A DNA stretch of 64,000 bases, from assembly GCF_000445475.1 (NCBI RefSeq), contig NZ_AUPZ01000002.1, positions 310,001-374,000 of the forward strand. Reading direction: 5' to 3'. Source of the stretch: Sulfurimonas hongkongensis. GTDB lineage: Bacteria > Campylobacterota > Campylobacteria > Campylobacterales > Sulfurimonadaceae. The position numbers were made by a program, and so were the translations under genes. The notes beneath the pieces are model-generated. The model ran no database searches, was not told the DNA's origin, and worked only from the letters and a program-made list of their open reading frames with translations. Shown here one piece after another: positions 48,397-58,128 of the stretch; positions within the stretch are counted from its first letter, which is position 1, and the number at the start of each line of letters is the position of its first letter.

Positions 48397-49703
48397 TTAA
48401 ACTTTCGTATATAGCCACTCTTTTTTTTGGTAAATATACCAATATATAATCCCTTTTAAAAGAGTTTCTATATTCATAATGATAAATATAGCTACCAAAG
48501 GTAATCCCATTTTATAGGCTATATACGATGGTAAAACTCTAAAAAGCCACAAAGACCAAAAGTTAATCTTTAGAGTTGTCTTAGTAGCCCCTGCACCTCT
48601 AAGTGCTGCAGAATAAACAAACATTATAGCAAGAGGAATTTGAGCTAAACCTACAAGTATAAGGTACTGAGATGCAACTACAATAGTAAGCTCATCTTCT
48701 GTAAAAAATGAGACTAAAAATTCTGGAAATAGAATCAAGAAAACGCCCACACTCCCCATAAACACATAGGCTATCCGTCCACTTATTACTCCCATATTAT
48801 AAGCCCTTATTTTGTCATTTGCTCCAATATTTTGACCAACTAGAGCCATGGCAGCTATAGAAAAACCAAAACCTGGCATAAAAGCTATACCCTCTATTCT
48901 AAGCCCTACTTGATAACCAGCAAGTCCCGCTGTTCCGTACGCTGCAATGATAGAGACAAAAACCAAAAAAGAGATACTAGAGATTCCGCGGTCTAACGCT
49001 GCACTCCAGCCAACTCTTAGCGCTCTTATAATATCATCTGTTTTGATGATGGGGATAAAGTTTAGTTTTGAGCTAGGTCTCTTTAGAAGAAAATAGTAGG
49101 CTACTATACTCAAAAAATAAGATATCAAGGTTGCAACTGCAGCTCCCTCAATCCCATAAGCATCAAAGCCAAAATGACCAAAGATAAGTACATAGTTAAA
49201 AAAAGCATTAACAGCAGCTGAGAAGAGTTTTATATATAGTGAGCTTGAAGTGTCTCCTGCCGCAGAGAGCGCATTGTAGAGAAGATTATCCAAAAATATA
49301 AGCACAATGCCAAGTGATAGAATTTCAAAATATTTTGAGCCAAGCAGTATTACATCTAAAGATGCTCCCATAAGTTCATAGATATAAGAGCTTCCATAAT
49401 ATCCGCCAATGCTTACAAAAATAGATAAGCATATAGCAAAAAGCCCAAGCCCATAAAGTAGTGCTGATGCTCTTTTTTTTCTACCCTGCCCAATATAGCG
49501 AGCTATAATAGCATTTCCACCAACCACATAAAGAGTCATCAAAACATTTATAATCATCATAAACTGCATACTAAGACCAACAGCGGCAAGTGCTGAGACG
49601 CTAATCATGCCCACCATAAGCATATCTATAAGAATTTGTAAAATATCTACAAGATGTTTTAGTGCCGCTGGAATTGCTAGACGAAAAACTCTTTTTGTGT
49701 CAT
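48397..49703 (-). CDS. MATE-family efflux transporter, apparent 5' frameshift
   Basis: A multidrug/toxin exporter of the MATE family, about 435 residues with 12 helices if complete. The clean frame begins at 49623 (408 residues), which lacks much of the first helix. Upstream in the same frame the sequence codes RVFRLAIPAALKHLVDILQI, typical of the MATE start, but has no start codon. An ATG at 49703 is in another frame; one more base in the T5 run at 49692-49696 (A5 on the coding strand) would join the two as MTQKRVFRLAIP. It follows the 91-residue gene by six bases. Either a sequence error, a real mutation or a phase-variable tract. Confidence 0.75.
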
Positions 49704-49709
49704 TGGAGA

Positions 49710-49982
49710 TTAGGGTTGAAAAAATTGTGCTACCTCTTGCATAGTTTTAATTAACTCAGCTTTTGTTTTAAAATGAAGAGTTTTTTTATCCTTTATCTCC
49801 TCTTTTGGAGGTGTAAAGTCAAAGACCAATATATACTCTTTTAGGTTTACTTTACCCTCATTCATCTCTATCCACTCTAAGCTCATCTCTGCCTCATCGC
49901 CTTGCATCTCTACAACTGCAGCTGGATAAAGCCTAGTCAACTTTGATAGATCAATCTCTCCGATACTTGAATTATAAATCAT
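49710..49982 (-). CDS. Small conserved-looking protein, unknown function
   Basis: A 90-residue acidic cytoplasmic product. The ATG at 49982 follows another ATG one codon upstream. It overlaps the end of the MFS gene by about 11 bases and precedes the MATE gene, suggesting one transcript. No domain is recognised; the pattern SLEWIEMNEGKVNLKEYILV suggests a mixed alpha/beta fold. Function unknown. Confidence 0.6.
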   Translation of the reverse strand: MIYNSSIGEIDLSKLTRLYPAAVVEMQGDEAEMSLEWIEMNEGKVNLKEYILVFDFTPPKEEIKDKKTLHFKTKAELIKTMQEVAQFFQP

Positions 49983-51186
49983 CACTTACATCCTTAATAG
50001 TTTGTGTTTTTAAAATCCATCTATAATATAACCCACCAAAAACAAAACCAAGACCCATAAGAGTTGCTATACTCTGTAGAGAAAGGTCATGTGTAGCTAA
50101 AAAACCTATCATAAATGAAACAAAAGCGGCTGAGCTTAAAAAAAGCATGTCATTATATGCAACCATCCGTCCATAATATTTCTCTTCTATATTTTTTTGT
50201 AAAAGAGTATAAGTGTAAGACCAAAGAGTTGTAGTAAAAAAACCAACAAGAACACTAGCAAAAAGTGAGAGATAGAAGTCCCTCATCAAAACAGCCCAAA
50301 GCCAAACCACTATAGCTTGAGCCATAAAGACATAAACTAGAGTTTTGTTATTTACCCATTTGCTAATTAGCATCGGCCCTATTACTAAACCAACTGCACG
50401 GGCAGAGTGAAGAAGACCAAGAGCTAATGAGCTAGCTATGATACTTGCATAGAACTGATCCACCATCAAAACTACTAGTGCATCAAAAGCGGTTAGCCCT
50501 ACAAAAGCGTGGATTATCATCAGATGCAAGGCTTGTGGGGTTCTTTTTATATATCTAAAAGTGTCTTTCATCATCTCAAAAATATTTTCATCTGTTTTTA
50601 TTATGTTTATATCTATTTTTAAGCTATTAAGCAAAACAAAACCAACAACAAACATCATAGCATCTATAATAAAAGCGGCTTTAACTCCAAAATAATAGAC
50701 AAAAAAACCACTTGTTGCCATACCTAGAGTGTATGAGAGTGACCAGATGATGGAGTGAAGCTCGTTGGCTTTTTGGAGTTTTTTACCCCTTAAAATCTTA
50801 GGAAGTAGTGACATCTCTGTTGTAAAGTAAAAACTAGCAGCTGCCATCTTTAAAAATATCAAAATATACAGAAGCCACATATCATCTAAAGAGGTTACAA
50901 AAATTAAAAAAAATGTTGCAAAAATCTCTATAGTTATAAGTATAAGTAAAATCTTCTTAGGCTTAAAACTATCAATGATGGAACCTGAAAAAGGAGCTTG
51001 AATAACTCCTGCTAAGAAGTGAAGCATCGCTACAAATGCTATAATTGCTGCTGATGTATCAAGCTCTAAAAGTAGTGTATAGATGGCTATATTACTAAAC
51101 CAAGCACCAAAATATGCAATAAGTTGAATGATTGATAATCTTTTAAAGATGGGTTCTGATTTTAGTAGTTCTATGTAGTCGTTCAT
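49972..51186 (-). CDS. MFS transporter
   Basis: A 404-residue major facilitator with about 12 hydrophobic segments in two halves. The N-terminal half has QLIAYFGAWFSNIAIYTLLL and an IIDSFKPKKILL loop-2/3 motif; the layout resembles the EntS/DitE-like group. Substrate is not predictable. First gene of a minus-strand run with the 90-residue protein and MATE gene. Confidence 0.85.
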   Translation of the reverse strand: MNDYIELLKSEPIFKRLSIIQLIAYFGAWFSNIAIYTLLLELDTSAAIIAFVAMLHFLAGVIQAPFSGSIIDSFKPKKILLILITIEIFATFFLIFVTSLDDMWLLYILIFLKMAAASFYFTTEMSLLPKILRGKKLQKANELHSIIWSLSYTLGMATSGFFVYYFGVKAAFIIDAMMFVVGFVLLNSLKIDINIIKTDENIFEMMKDTFRYIKRTPQALHLMIIHAFVGLTAFDALVVLMVDQFYASIIASSLALGLLHSARAVGLVIGPMLISKWVNNKTLVYVFMAQAIVVWLWAVLMRDFYLSLFASVLVGFFTTTLWSYTYTLLQKNIEEKYYGRMVAYNDMLFLSSAAFVSFMIGFLATHDLSLQSIATLMGLGFVFGGLYYRWILKTQTIKDVSDDL

Positions 51187-51251
51187 GCGTGAAAGATTAT
51201 CATACTTTTGGAAGCTTTTAAAATATATTTGATAAATTTGTGTTTTTTTAT

Positions 51252-51278
51252 TAAAGTCATCTATTTATGTGCCGATAT
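51252..51278 (+). promoter_or_regulatory. Sigma-28 (FliA) promoter of flaG
   Basis: TAAA at 51252-51255, exactly 15 bases, then GCCGATAT at 51271-51278. This matches the flagellar sigma-28 consensus TAAA-N15-GCCGATAA at all but the last base. It lies 35 bases upstream of the flaG ATG, with an AAGGAG ribosome site between. Confidence 0.85.
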
Positions 51279-51313
51279 AATATTTATAGTATTCTTTATA
51301 TAAGGAGCAAGTC

Positions 51314-51703
51314 ATGGATGGCGTAGCAAATGTTGCAAGACAACAACAATTACAAACAGATATACAAGAGACTCAAGGAAGAGGATCAACTCAAATGCCA
51401 ACTGAGGTTGAACAACCTAAACAGGTTGATTTGGTGGAGGAGATCCAAAAAGAGAGCTCTAACACAGATGTAAAGATTAACTCAAAAGAACAAGTTGAAG
51501 AGTTAGTCAAACAACTAAATGAAGCGATGTCGCCTATTAGCACAGATATCAAGTTTGGTGTTGATAGAGATGATATCTTTTATGTCTCTGTCATAGAAGA
51601 AAAAACTAACAAAATGATCAGACGATTTCCAGCTGAACAAGCTATGGAATTTCTTCCAAAGATGCAAGAAGTGGTTGGTATACTCTTTGACTCAAAAGGG
51701 TAA
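51314..51703 (+). CDS. flaG: FlaG-family flagellar protein
   Basis: The 129-residue product belongs to the FlaG family, which affects filament length and motility. The C-terminal domain has ISTDIKFGVDRDDIFYVSVI and the motif RRFPAEQAMEFLPKMQEV. The N-terminus is Gln- and Glu-rich and unstructured. A sigma-28 promoter is upstream, so it is a late flagellar gene. No fliD or fliS is adjacent, unlike many relatives, so it is a monocistronic flagellar gene. Confidence 0.88.
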   Translation: MDGVANVARQQQLQTDIQETQGRGSTQMPTEVEQPKQVDLVEEIQKESSNTDVKINSKEQVEELVKQLNEAMSPISTDIKFGVDRDDIFYVSVIEEKTNKMIRRFPAEQAMEFLPKMQEVVGILFDSKG

Positions 51704-51730
51704 AAGTGTTAAACTCCCTTTTGAATCAAA
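51686..51730 (+). terminator. Long hairpin over the flaG stop codon
   Basis: TTTGACTCAAAAGGG (51686-51700) pairs with CCCTTTTGAATCAAA (51716-51730) with one mismatch, around a 15-base loop that starts with the flaG stop. No U-tract follows, so it may be an RNA 3' structure rather than a classical terminator. Confidence 0.5.
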
Positions 51731-51829
51731 CACTCTTCGCATAAATCTACACTACACAATTTGCTAACCCGTTTTTAATCTCTTTTATTGTAAACTCGCG
51801 ACATTTATTTTGCAAAAGGGACATTTAGT

Positions 51830-53047
51830 ATGAAAAAAGAAGTTAAAAAAGTAGTCTTAGCTTATTCTGGCGGACTAGACACTAGTGTTATTTTAAAATG
51901 GCTACAAGATGAGTATAGCTGTGAAGTTGTGACTTTTACAGCAGACTTAGGTCAAGGCGAAGAGTTAGAACCTGCAAGAAAAAAGGCTTTAGAGTTTGGT
52001 ATCAAACCTGAAAATATCTTTATCGATGACTTAAGAGAAGAGTTTGTAAAAGACTATGTTTATCCTATGTTTAGAGCAAACACCATCTATGAGGGAGAGT
52101 ATTTACTAGGAACTTCTATAGCTCGCCCACTTATTGCAAAGAGACAAGCCGAAATTGCCAAAATCACTGGTGCTGATGGTGTTAGCCATGGTGCAACTGG
52201 AAAAGGAAATGACCAAGTTCGTTTTGAGATGGGTTACCTAAGCCAAGATTCAACTCTAACTATCATAGCTCCATGGAGAGAGTGGGACTTAAACTCAAGA
52301 GAAAAACTACTCTCTTATGCTAAAAAGCATGGCATCTCTATAGAGAAAAAAGGTAATAAATCACCCTATTCAATGGATGCAAATCTACTTCATATCTCAT
52401 ACGAGGGTGGCATCTTAGAAGATCCTAGTGCGGAACCAGAGGAGAGTATGTGGTTATGGTCAAATTCACCTGAGAATGCTCCTGATGAAGCTGAGTATAT
52501 TGAACTAGGTTATAAAAATGGTGATCCAATTACACTAAATGGCGAAGAGTTAAGCCCAGCTACAATGCTTAAAACTCTAAATGAGTTAGGCTCAAAGCAT
52601 GGCATCGGTCGTATAGATATTGTTGAGAACCGCTTTGTTGGAATGAAAGCTCGTGGATGCTATGAGACTCCGGGTGGAACTATCATGTTAAAAGCTCATC
52701 GAGCTATGGAGTCCATCACGCTTGACCGCGAAGCTACACACTTAAAAGATGAGATGATGCCAAGATATGCAAAACTTATCTATAATGGTTTTTGGTTCTC
52801 CCCTGAGAGAGAGATGCTCCAAGCGGCTATTGATAAGTCTCAAGAATTTGTAGAGGGAAGTGTACGTCTAAAACTATATAAAGGCAATATAATAGTTGTT
52901 GGAAGAAGCTCTAACGTTTCACTTTTCTCAGAAGAGTATTCAACTTTTGAAGAAGATGAAGTATATAACCAAAAGGATGCGGAGGGCTTTATAAAACTAA
53001 ATGCTCTAAGATTTATCATCGAAGGTAAAGCTAGAAAAAACAGATAA
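51830..53047 (+). CDS. argG: ArgG, argininosuccinate synthase
   Basis: ArgG joins citrulline and aspartate in arginine synthesis using ATP. The 405-residue product has the N-type ATP PPase motif [10 protein letters not shown] near the start, [14 protein letters not shown] and the family segment [17 protein letters not shown]. An AAAAGGGAC site precedes the ATG. Length is typical. It is followed after 15 bases by the FTR-rhodanese fusion gene. Confidence 0.96.
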   Translation: MKKEVKKVVLAYSGGLDTSVILKWLQDEYSCEVVTFTADLGQGEELEPARKKALEFGIKPENIFIDDLREEFVKDYVYPMFRANTIYEGEYLLGTSIARPLIAKRQAEIAKITGADGVSHGATGKGNDQVRFEMGYLSQDSTLTIIAPWREWDLNSREKLLSYAKKHGISIEKKGNKSPYSMDANLLHISYEGGILEDPSAEPEESMWLWSNSPENAPDEAEYIELGYKNGDPITLNGEELSPATMLKTLNELGSKHGIGRIDIVENRFVGMKARGCYETPGGTIMLKAHRAMESITLDREATHLKDEMMPRYAKLIYNGFWFSPEREMLQAAIDKSQEFVEGSVRLKLYKGNIIVVGRSSNVSLFSEEYSTFEEDEVYNQKDAEGFIKLNALRFIIEGKARKNR

Positions 53048-53062
53048 GCAAAGGCTAAGCGT

Positions 53063-53800
53063 ATGAGCATAATAAAGATAGACATAGACTCTGATGAGTT
53101 TCAAGCTGAGTTAGAAAGAACTATAGACTTTACAGACAAAGTCATATCTAAGTTTGGATGGGAGTATAATCCAGAAGCTGAAGTGAACGAGGGTGTGCAG
53201 CTAGGTCTTGCAAGAAACAAGATGATGTATGGCAAAAGATTTTGTCCATGTTTTATGGTCGACAATAGTGGTGAAAAACCAAAAAGTGTTGATGATAGAA
53301 TCTGCCCTTGCAAACCTGCTATAGAGTATGAGATTCCTAAAGATGGAGCTTGTCACTGTGGTATCTATTGTACACCAGAGTATGCTACAAAAAAGCGTTT
53401 AGAGATGGGAATGGAAGAGATAATCCATACTCATTCCCGTGGTTTAACTAAAGATGAATGTGAACTGCTTGTAAATCAAGCTGAACTAGACGGCGAAGAG
53501 CTGCTCTCACTGTTAGAAGCTAGAGAGATAGGTATGGTAGAGTTTAAACTTATAGATGTTCGCGAACACATGGAGTGGCAGATGGGTCATATAGCTGGAG
53601 CTGACGCGCTAGTGCCAACAAGTAGTTTTTTTCAAGTGCTAGATGATGCAAAACTCTCTAAGGATGAAAATATCATATTATACTGTCATGTAGGAAGTCG
53701 CTCAGCTCACTGTGCAAGGATACTAAATGATATGGGGTACAAAAATATAGGAAACTTAACTCGTGGAATAGTCTCTTATGGTGGAGAGATCGTAAGATAA
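53063..53800 (+). CDS. Ferredoxin-thioredoxin reductase catalytic domain fused to rhodanese
   Basis: A 245-residue two-domain protein. The N-terminal part (about 20-115) has the FTR catalytic-chain pattern: CPC at 61-63, CPC at 81-83 and CHC at 97-99, with a further Cys103, which should hold a [4Fe-4S] cluster and a redox disulfide. The C-terminal part (about 155-240) is a rhodanese domain with LIDVREHMEWQMGHI and active Cys208 in YCHVGSRS. No variable FTR chain is encoded nearby. The fusion suggests reduction of a thiol or persulfide by ferredoxin. Precise substrate unknown. Confidence 0.83.
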   Translation: MSIIKIDIDSDEFQAELERTIDFTDKVISKFGWEYNPEAEVNEGVQLGLARNKMMYGKRFCPCFMVDNSGEKPKSVDDRICPCKPAIEYEIPKDGACHCGIYCTPEYATKKRLEMGMEEIIHTHSRGLTKDECELLVNQAELDGEELLSLLEAREIGMVEFKLIDVREHMEWQMGHIAGADALVPTSSFFQVLDDAKLSKDENIILYCHVGSRSAHCARILNDMGYKNIGNLTRGIVSYGGEIVR

Positions 53801-53819
53801 AAAATTTAAGGAAAATTAT

Positions 53820-54266
53820 ATGAAAGTATTATTGATTAAAGATGTAAAAAGTTTAGGAAAAAGAGGCGAAGTTAAAGAGGTAAAAGATGGCTATGGAAAA
53901 AATTTTCTTATAGCAAAAGGCTTTGCTAAACATGCTACTACTGAAATTTTAGAACAACATAGAGCCGATGAAGCACAAAAAGCTGCTGATGAAGCTGCCG
54001 AGATAGCTAGTTTAAATGAGATGGCTAAAAAACTTGATAAGTTAGAAATTATCATAACTAAAAAGGTAGGCCAAAATGGTAGTCTATTTGGTGCAATAAC
54101 TAAGGATGAAGTAGCTCAGGCACTTCTTGATCAACACAACATTGAGATAGATAAAAAGCATATAACTGATAAAGTTGCCATCAAAACTGTAGGTGAGCAT
54201 GAGCTTGACTTAAAGCTAGGTCACGCTATACACGCAAAACTTCATGTGGATGTTCAGGGAGAGTAG
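53820..54266 (+). CDS. rplI: Ribosomal protein L9
   Basis: The 148-residue protein has the L9 N-terminal domain (MKVLLIKDVKSLGKRGEVKEVKDGYGKNFL region) and a C-terminal domain with GQNGSLFGAITKDEVAQAL, joined by the long helix typical of L9. A GGAAAATT element precedes the ATG. It lies upstream of hslV. Confidence 0.96.
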   Translation: MKVLLIKDVKSLGKRGEVKEVKDGYGKNFLIAKGFAKHATTEILEQHRADEAQKAADEAAEIASLNEMAKKLDKLEIIITKKVGQNGSLFGAITKDEVAQALLDQHNIEIDKKHITDKVAIKTVGEHELDLKLGHAIHAKLHVDVQGE

Positions 54267-54268
54267 AT

Positions 54269-54385
54269 ATGATAGCTTTAGCAAAAGGAGACAGATATGA
54301 CTTTTTCTCGCCGACAAGCGAAGCTTCAGTGAGAGGAATTGAGGAGGGACTTGTTCCTCCTCAAGGAGACCTATATTATGTTTGA
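54269..54385 (+). CDS. Possible 38-residue leader peptide before hslV
   Basis: A short frame opens at 54269 after a GGGAGAG element and ends at 54385, eight bases inside hslV. A second short frame (54297-54332) also has a good GGAGA site. The region is a gap of about 110 bases in an otherwise compact run. Coding is uncertain; translation could affect the hairpin at 54341-54362 that lies before the hslV ribosome site. Confidence 0.3.
   Translation: MIALAKGDRYDFFSPTSEASVRGIEEGLVPPQGDLYYV
54341..54362 (+). promoter_or_regulatory. Stable hairpin upstream of hslV ribosome site
   Basis: GAGGAGGGA (54341-54349) pairs with TTCCTCCTC (54354-54362) around a four-base loop; one pair is G-U. The AAGGAGA ribosome site of hslV begins right after it. 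The stem also hides a GGAGG sequence, so it could regulate translation or act as a processing site. Confidence 0.45.
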
Positions 54386-54923
54386 TGCTACTACGATACT
54401 TGCCTATAAGGGCAAGGGCAAAGCTGTTATTGGTGGAGATGGACAGGTTACTTTTGGAAATTCTGTCTTAAAAGCAAATGCTACAAAAATTCGCACACTT
54501 CATAATGGCAAAATTCTTGCTGGTTTTGCGGGAAGTACAGCTGATGCTTTTAATCTTTTTGATATGTTTGAAGAGTTTTTAGAGGATAAAAAGGGCGATA
54601 TTTTAAAGTCTGTTATTGAGTTTTCTAAAGCTTGGAGAAAAGATAAAGTGCTTCGAAGGTTAGAAGCTATGATGATAGTTTTAAACAATGACCATATTTT
54701 TATACTCACTGGAAATGGCGATGTCGTTGAACCAGAAGATGGAGAGATTGCTTCCATCGGAAGTGGCTCAAACTACGCTCTCTCAGCTGCAAGAGCTCTG
54801 AAAAAACATTCAAATCTAGATGAAGAAGAGCTGATTCGTGAGAGCCTCTCAATAGCTGCAGACCTTTGCATCTACACAAATCACAACATAAAAGTACTAA
54901 CACTTCAAGGGGATACTCAGTGA
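54378..54923 (+). CDS. hslV: HslV, ATP-dependent protease subunit
   Basis: HslV is the proteolytic chamber of the HslUV protease. I chose ATG 54378 after an AAGGAGA site (181 residues). The catalytic threonine is expected at TTILAYKG; it is preceded by MFDA rather than by a bare Met, as in H. pylori HslV, so a short propeptide must be removed. Family segments [23 protein letters not shown] and the late [14 protein letters not shown] are intact. The last codon overlaps hslU. Confidence 0.94.
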   Translation: MFDATTILAYKGKGKAVIGGDGQVTFGNSVLKANATKIRTLHNGKILAGFAGSTADAFNLFDMFEEFLEDKKGDILKSVIEFSKAWRKDKVLRRLEAMMIVLNNDHIFILTGNGDVVEPEDGEIASIGSGSNYALSAARALKKHSNLDEEELIRESLSIAADLCIYTNHNIKVLTLQGDTQ

Positions 54924-56248
54924 ACTTAACTCCAAAAGAGATAGTAGAATATCTTGACCAATATGTAATCTCACAAAGAGATGCTAAAAAGACCATAGCC
55001 TTGGCTCTTAGAACTAGATATAGACGGATGCAGTTAAGCGAAGAACTTCAAAGCGAGATAATGCCTAAAAATATTCTTATGATAGGTTCTACTGGCGTTG
55101 GTAAAACTGAGATCTCAAGAAGACTTGCAAAGATGATGAAAGTGCCTTTTATCAAAGTTGAAGCTAGCAAGTACACTGAGGTTGGTTTTGTTGGTCGTGA
55201 TGTTGAGTCTATGATTCGTGATTTAGTTATCGCTTCTATTTCTATTGTAAAAGAGGAAAAAGAAGAACAAAACAAAGAAAAGATAGATAACTATGTACTA
55301 AACAAGATAGTAGAAAAACTTCTCCCTCCGCTACCAGATGGTGCAAGTGAGAGTAAAAAAGATGACTATCAAAGACTTCTAGAAGCAATGGAGAGAAGAG
55401 TTAGTAATGGCGAGATGGATGACAAAACTATCGAGCTTGAAGTTGATAAGATACATGTAGAGTTTAGTGATACAAATCTTCCTCCTGAGATGGCAAAAGT
55501 TCAAGAGTCATTTTCTAAAATCTTTGATTCTATGAATAAAGAAGATAGGAAAAAAGAACTAAGCGTTAAGGATGCAAAGATTATTTTAAGAACTGAGGCA
55601 AGTAACAAACTCTTAGATATGAATAGCATCAATGCTGAGGCACTTAAAAGAGCTGAGGATGGTGGCATTATATTTCTAGATGAGATAGATAAAATCGCCA
55701 TCAGTTCAAAGTCACAGGGCAGGAATGATCCAAGTAAAGAGGGAGTTCAAAGAGATTTGCTGCCTATAGTTGAGGGAAGTAGTGTTACCACTAAGTATGG
55801 AGTTATAAACACCGACCATATTCTCTTCATCGCAGCTGGTGCTTTTCATGTGACAAAACCAAGTGATCTTATACCAGAACTTCAAGGTAGATTTCCACTA
55901 AGAGTTGAGCTTGAGTCTCTGACTGAGGAGACTCTCTATAAGATACTAACTCAAACGCACAACTCGCTTTTAAAGCAGTATGAGGCTCTTCTAGGGGTAG
56001 AAGATGTAAGACTTGTTTTTGAAGATGAGGCCATAAGGGCTATAGCAAAACTCTCGCATCGTGCAAATGAGATAACTGAGGATATTGGTGCTAGACGGCT
56101 TCATACAGTCTTAGAGAGGATTTTAGAAGATGTTAGCTTTAACGCTGATGAACACAAAGGCAAAGAGTTTGTAATAAAGAGCGAACTTGTACATGAAAAA
56201 CTAGATCTTATTGTCGAAGATGACAATCTATCTCGTTATATACTATAA
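54920..56248 (+). CDS. hslU: HslU, ATPase subunit of HslUV
   Basis: HslU unfolds substrates for HslV. The 442-residue product starts at GTG 54920, overlapping the hslV stop by three bases, after an AAGGGGA site; the upstream in-frame codons belong to hslV in another frame. Walker [10 protein letters not shown], a Walker B FLDEIDK, sensor and the C-terminal [16 protein letters not shown] are intact. The I domain between the two AAA motifs is present. Confidence 0.95.
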   Translation: MNLTPKEIVEYLDQYVISQRDAKKTIALALRTRYRRMQLSEELQSEIMPKNILMIGSTGVGKTEISRRLAKMMKVPFIKVEASKYTEVGFVGRDVESMIRDLVIASISIVKEEKEEQNKEKIDNYVLNKIVEKLLPPLPDGASESKKDDYQRLLEAMERRVSNGEMDDKTIELEVDKIHVEFSDTNLPPEMAKVQESFSKIFDSMNKEDRKKELSVKDAKIILRTEASNKLLDMNSINAEALKRAEDGGIIFLDEIDKIAISSKSQGRNDPSKEGVQRDLLPIVEGSSVTTKYGVINTDHILFIAAGAFHVTKPSDLIPELQGRFPLRVELESLTEETLYKILTQTHNSLLKQYEALLGVEDVRLVFEDEAIRAIAKLSHRANEITEDIGARRLHTVLERILEDVSFNADEHKGKEFVIKSELVHEKLDLIVEDDNLSRYIL

Positions 56249-56283
56249 TCACAAAAGATGATTTTATTAAAGGCAATTAACAT

Positions 56284-57162
56284 ATGACAAAAGCAGGCTT
56301 TGTATCTCTTATTGGGCGTCCAAATGCTGGAAAAAGCACACTTATGAACTCACTTTTGGGTGAAAACATAGCTATGGTTAGTCAAAAAGCAAACGCTACT
56401 AGAAAACGCTCAAACGCTATAGTGATGCACAATGATACTCAAATTATTTTTGTAGACACTCCTGGTCTTCATGAAAGAGAGAAGATACTAAATCAGTTTA
56501 TGCTCGATGAAGCACTAAAAGCTATGGGTGATTGTGACCTTATCGTCTACCTTGCTCCTGTGACTGACTCACTAGAGCATTATGAGAAGTTTTTAAAATT
56601 AAACAACTCTAAGGTTAAACACATTGTAGTTCTTAGTAAGATTGACCAAGTAAATCAAGCAAAACTCTTTAAAAAGATAGACTCATATAACCAGTATGGG
56701 AATGAGTTTGAAGCTTTAATCCCTGTGAGTATCTCTAAAAAAGTAGGTCATGAAGATCTCTTAAAAATCATCTCTAAACATCTTCCAGAGTCACCTTTTC
56801 TTTATGATCCAGAGGATTTAACAAGCGAGCTTGTGCGTGATATCTATGCGGGTTTCATAAGAGAGGCAATTTTTGAAAATGTTAGTGATGAAATTCCGTA
56901 TGAGTCTGATGTTCTCATAGACTCTATAGAAGAAGAAAAAGGGCTTGATAGTATACATGCTACTATCATCATAGAAAAAGGGTCACAAAAAGGCATAATC
57001 ATAGGAAAAGCTGGAAATTCCATCAAACGAATATCCTCCTCAGCTAGAGAAAAAATAGAGCGTTTGAGTGGTAAAAAAACCTACTTGAATTTAGAAGTAG
57101 TTGTTAAAAAAGGTTGGTCTAAAGACAAATCTTATCTTGAAGAAATAGGATATATATCATGA
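56284..57162 (+). CDS. era: Era, ribosome-assembly GTPase
   Basis: Era helps 16S rRNA maturation and 30S assembly. The 292-residue product has GTPase motifs GRPNAGKST (G1), DTPGLHE (G3) and LSKIDQVN (G4), and a C-terminal KH domain with IIEKGSQKGIIIGKAGNSIK. Its stop overlaps the next gene by four bases. Confidence 0.96.
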   Translation: MTKAGFVSLIGRPNAGKSTLMNSLLGENIAMVSQKANATRKRSNAIVMHNDTQIIFVDTPGLHEREKILNQFMLDEALKAMGDCDLIVYLAPVTDSLEHYEKFLKLNNSKVKHIVVLSKIDQVNQAKLFKKIDSYNQYGNEFEALIPVSISKKVGHEDLLKIISKHLPESPFLYDPEDLTSELVRDIYAGFIREAIFENVSDEIPYESDVLIDSIEEEKGLDSIHATIIIEKGSQKGIIIGKAGNSIKRISSSAREKIERLSGKKTYLNLEVVVKKGWSKDKSYLEEIGYIS

Positions 57163-58127
57163 AAATAGTTTTGTTGGTACTTATTAGCATCTCTGTCTTT
57201 GCTAGTGATTTACTCACTAATTATCGTTTAAATGGGATTGATAATATTGAGAAGCATATGGATTTAGAACTTACAAGTAAAGTTTACTGGAGCCAGCACT
57301 TAAAAGACACAGACAATACTTTTGGTTATATAGAGTCTTATAAAAATATTTTAACATGCAACAAAAACTTATCGAGTCTAGCTTTGTATTCCAAAGATGC
57401 TAACAATACCTATAAGTTAAAGAAAAAGTATAGTGCGTACACTGGAAAAGAAAAAGGCGACAAGATTAAAGAGGGAGATTTAAAAACTCCTGTTGGTATT
57501 TATAAGATAACAAAGAAACTTACAAAAGAAAATAAACTTGACTCATTTTATGGACCTCTCGCTTTTGTTACTTCATATCCAAATGAGTATGATAAGTACA
57601 GAGGTAAAAATGGCTATGGTATCTGGATACATGGTCTTCCAACTGAACAAGACAGAGATGAGTTCACACAAGGATGTATAGCTATAGACAACCCTAGTAT
57701 AGAGGTTTTAAATGAAAATATAGACGTGCGAAACACTCTTCTTATAATAAATGGCGATGAGGTCAAACAAGACATCTCAAAAGATATTTTAATTTCGATT
57801 CTATCTGAACTTTATAGTTGGAGATATAGTTGGCTCTATGATAATATAGATGCTTATCTTGATTTTTATGCAAAAGAGTTTGTAAGATTTGATGGTATGG
57901 GTTTTGATAGATTTAAAAAGTACAAAACAAGAGTCTTTAAAAAAATAGAGAAAAAAACAATCTTATTTAAAGATATAAATGTTGTTCCATATCCTGATAC
58001 AAAAGATATTTATCAGATAACTTTTTATGAGTATTATAAATCAGACACTTTTGAATTTAGTGGAGACAAGACACTTATTGTAAGACTTGATGAGTCTAAC
58101 AAGATGAAAATTTTAACAGAAAAATAA
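57159..58127 (+). CDS. csd6: Csd6/Pgp2-like peptidoglycan hydrolase (YkuD fold)
   Basis: The 322-residue exported protein (signal about 1-15) has a YkuD (L,D-transpeptidase) domain with GIWIHGLPTEQDRDEFTQGC: the conserved His and Cys of the catalytic HG...GC pattern. In H. pylori and C. jejuni this family (Csd6, Pgp2) acts as an L,D-carboxypeptidase trimming tripeptides to dipeptides and sets helical cell shape. Followed directly by a csd4-like gene. Identification by motif and pairing; the symbol is by homology. Confidence 0.82.
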   Translation: MKIVLLVLISISVFASDLLTNYRLNGIDNIEKHMDLELTSKVYWSQHLKDTDNTFGYIESYKNILTCNKNLSSLALYSKDANNTYKLKKKYSAYTGKEKGDKIKEGDLKTPVGIYKITKKLTKENKLDSFYGPLAFVTSYPNEYDKYRGKNGYGIWIHGLPTEQDRDEFTQGCIAIDNPSIEVLNENIDVRNTLLIINGDEVKQDISKDILISILSELYSWRYSWLYDNIDAYLDFYAKEFVRFDGMGFDRFKKYKTRVFKKIEKKTILFKDINVVPYPDTKDIYQITFYEYYKSDTFEFSGDKTLIVRLDESNKMKILTEK

Positions 58128-58128
58128 A

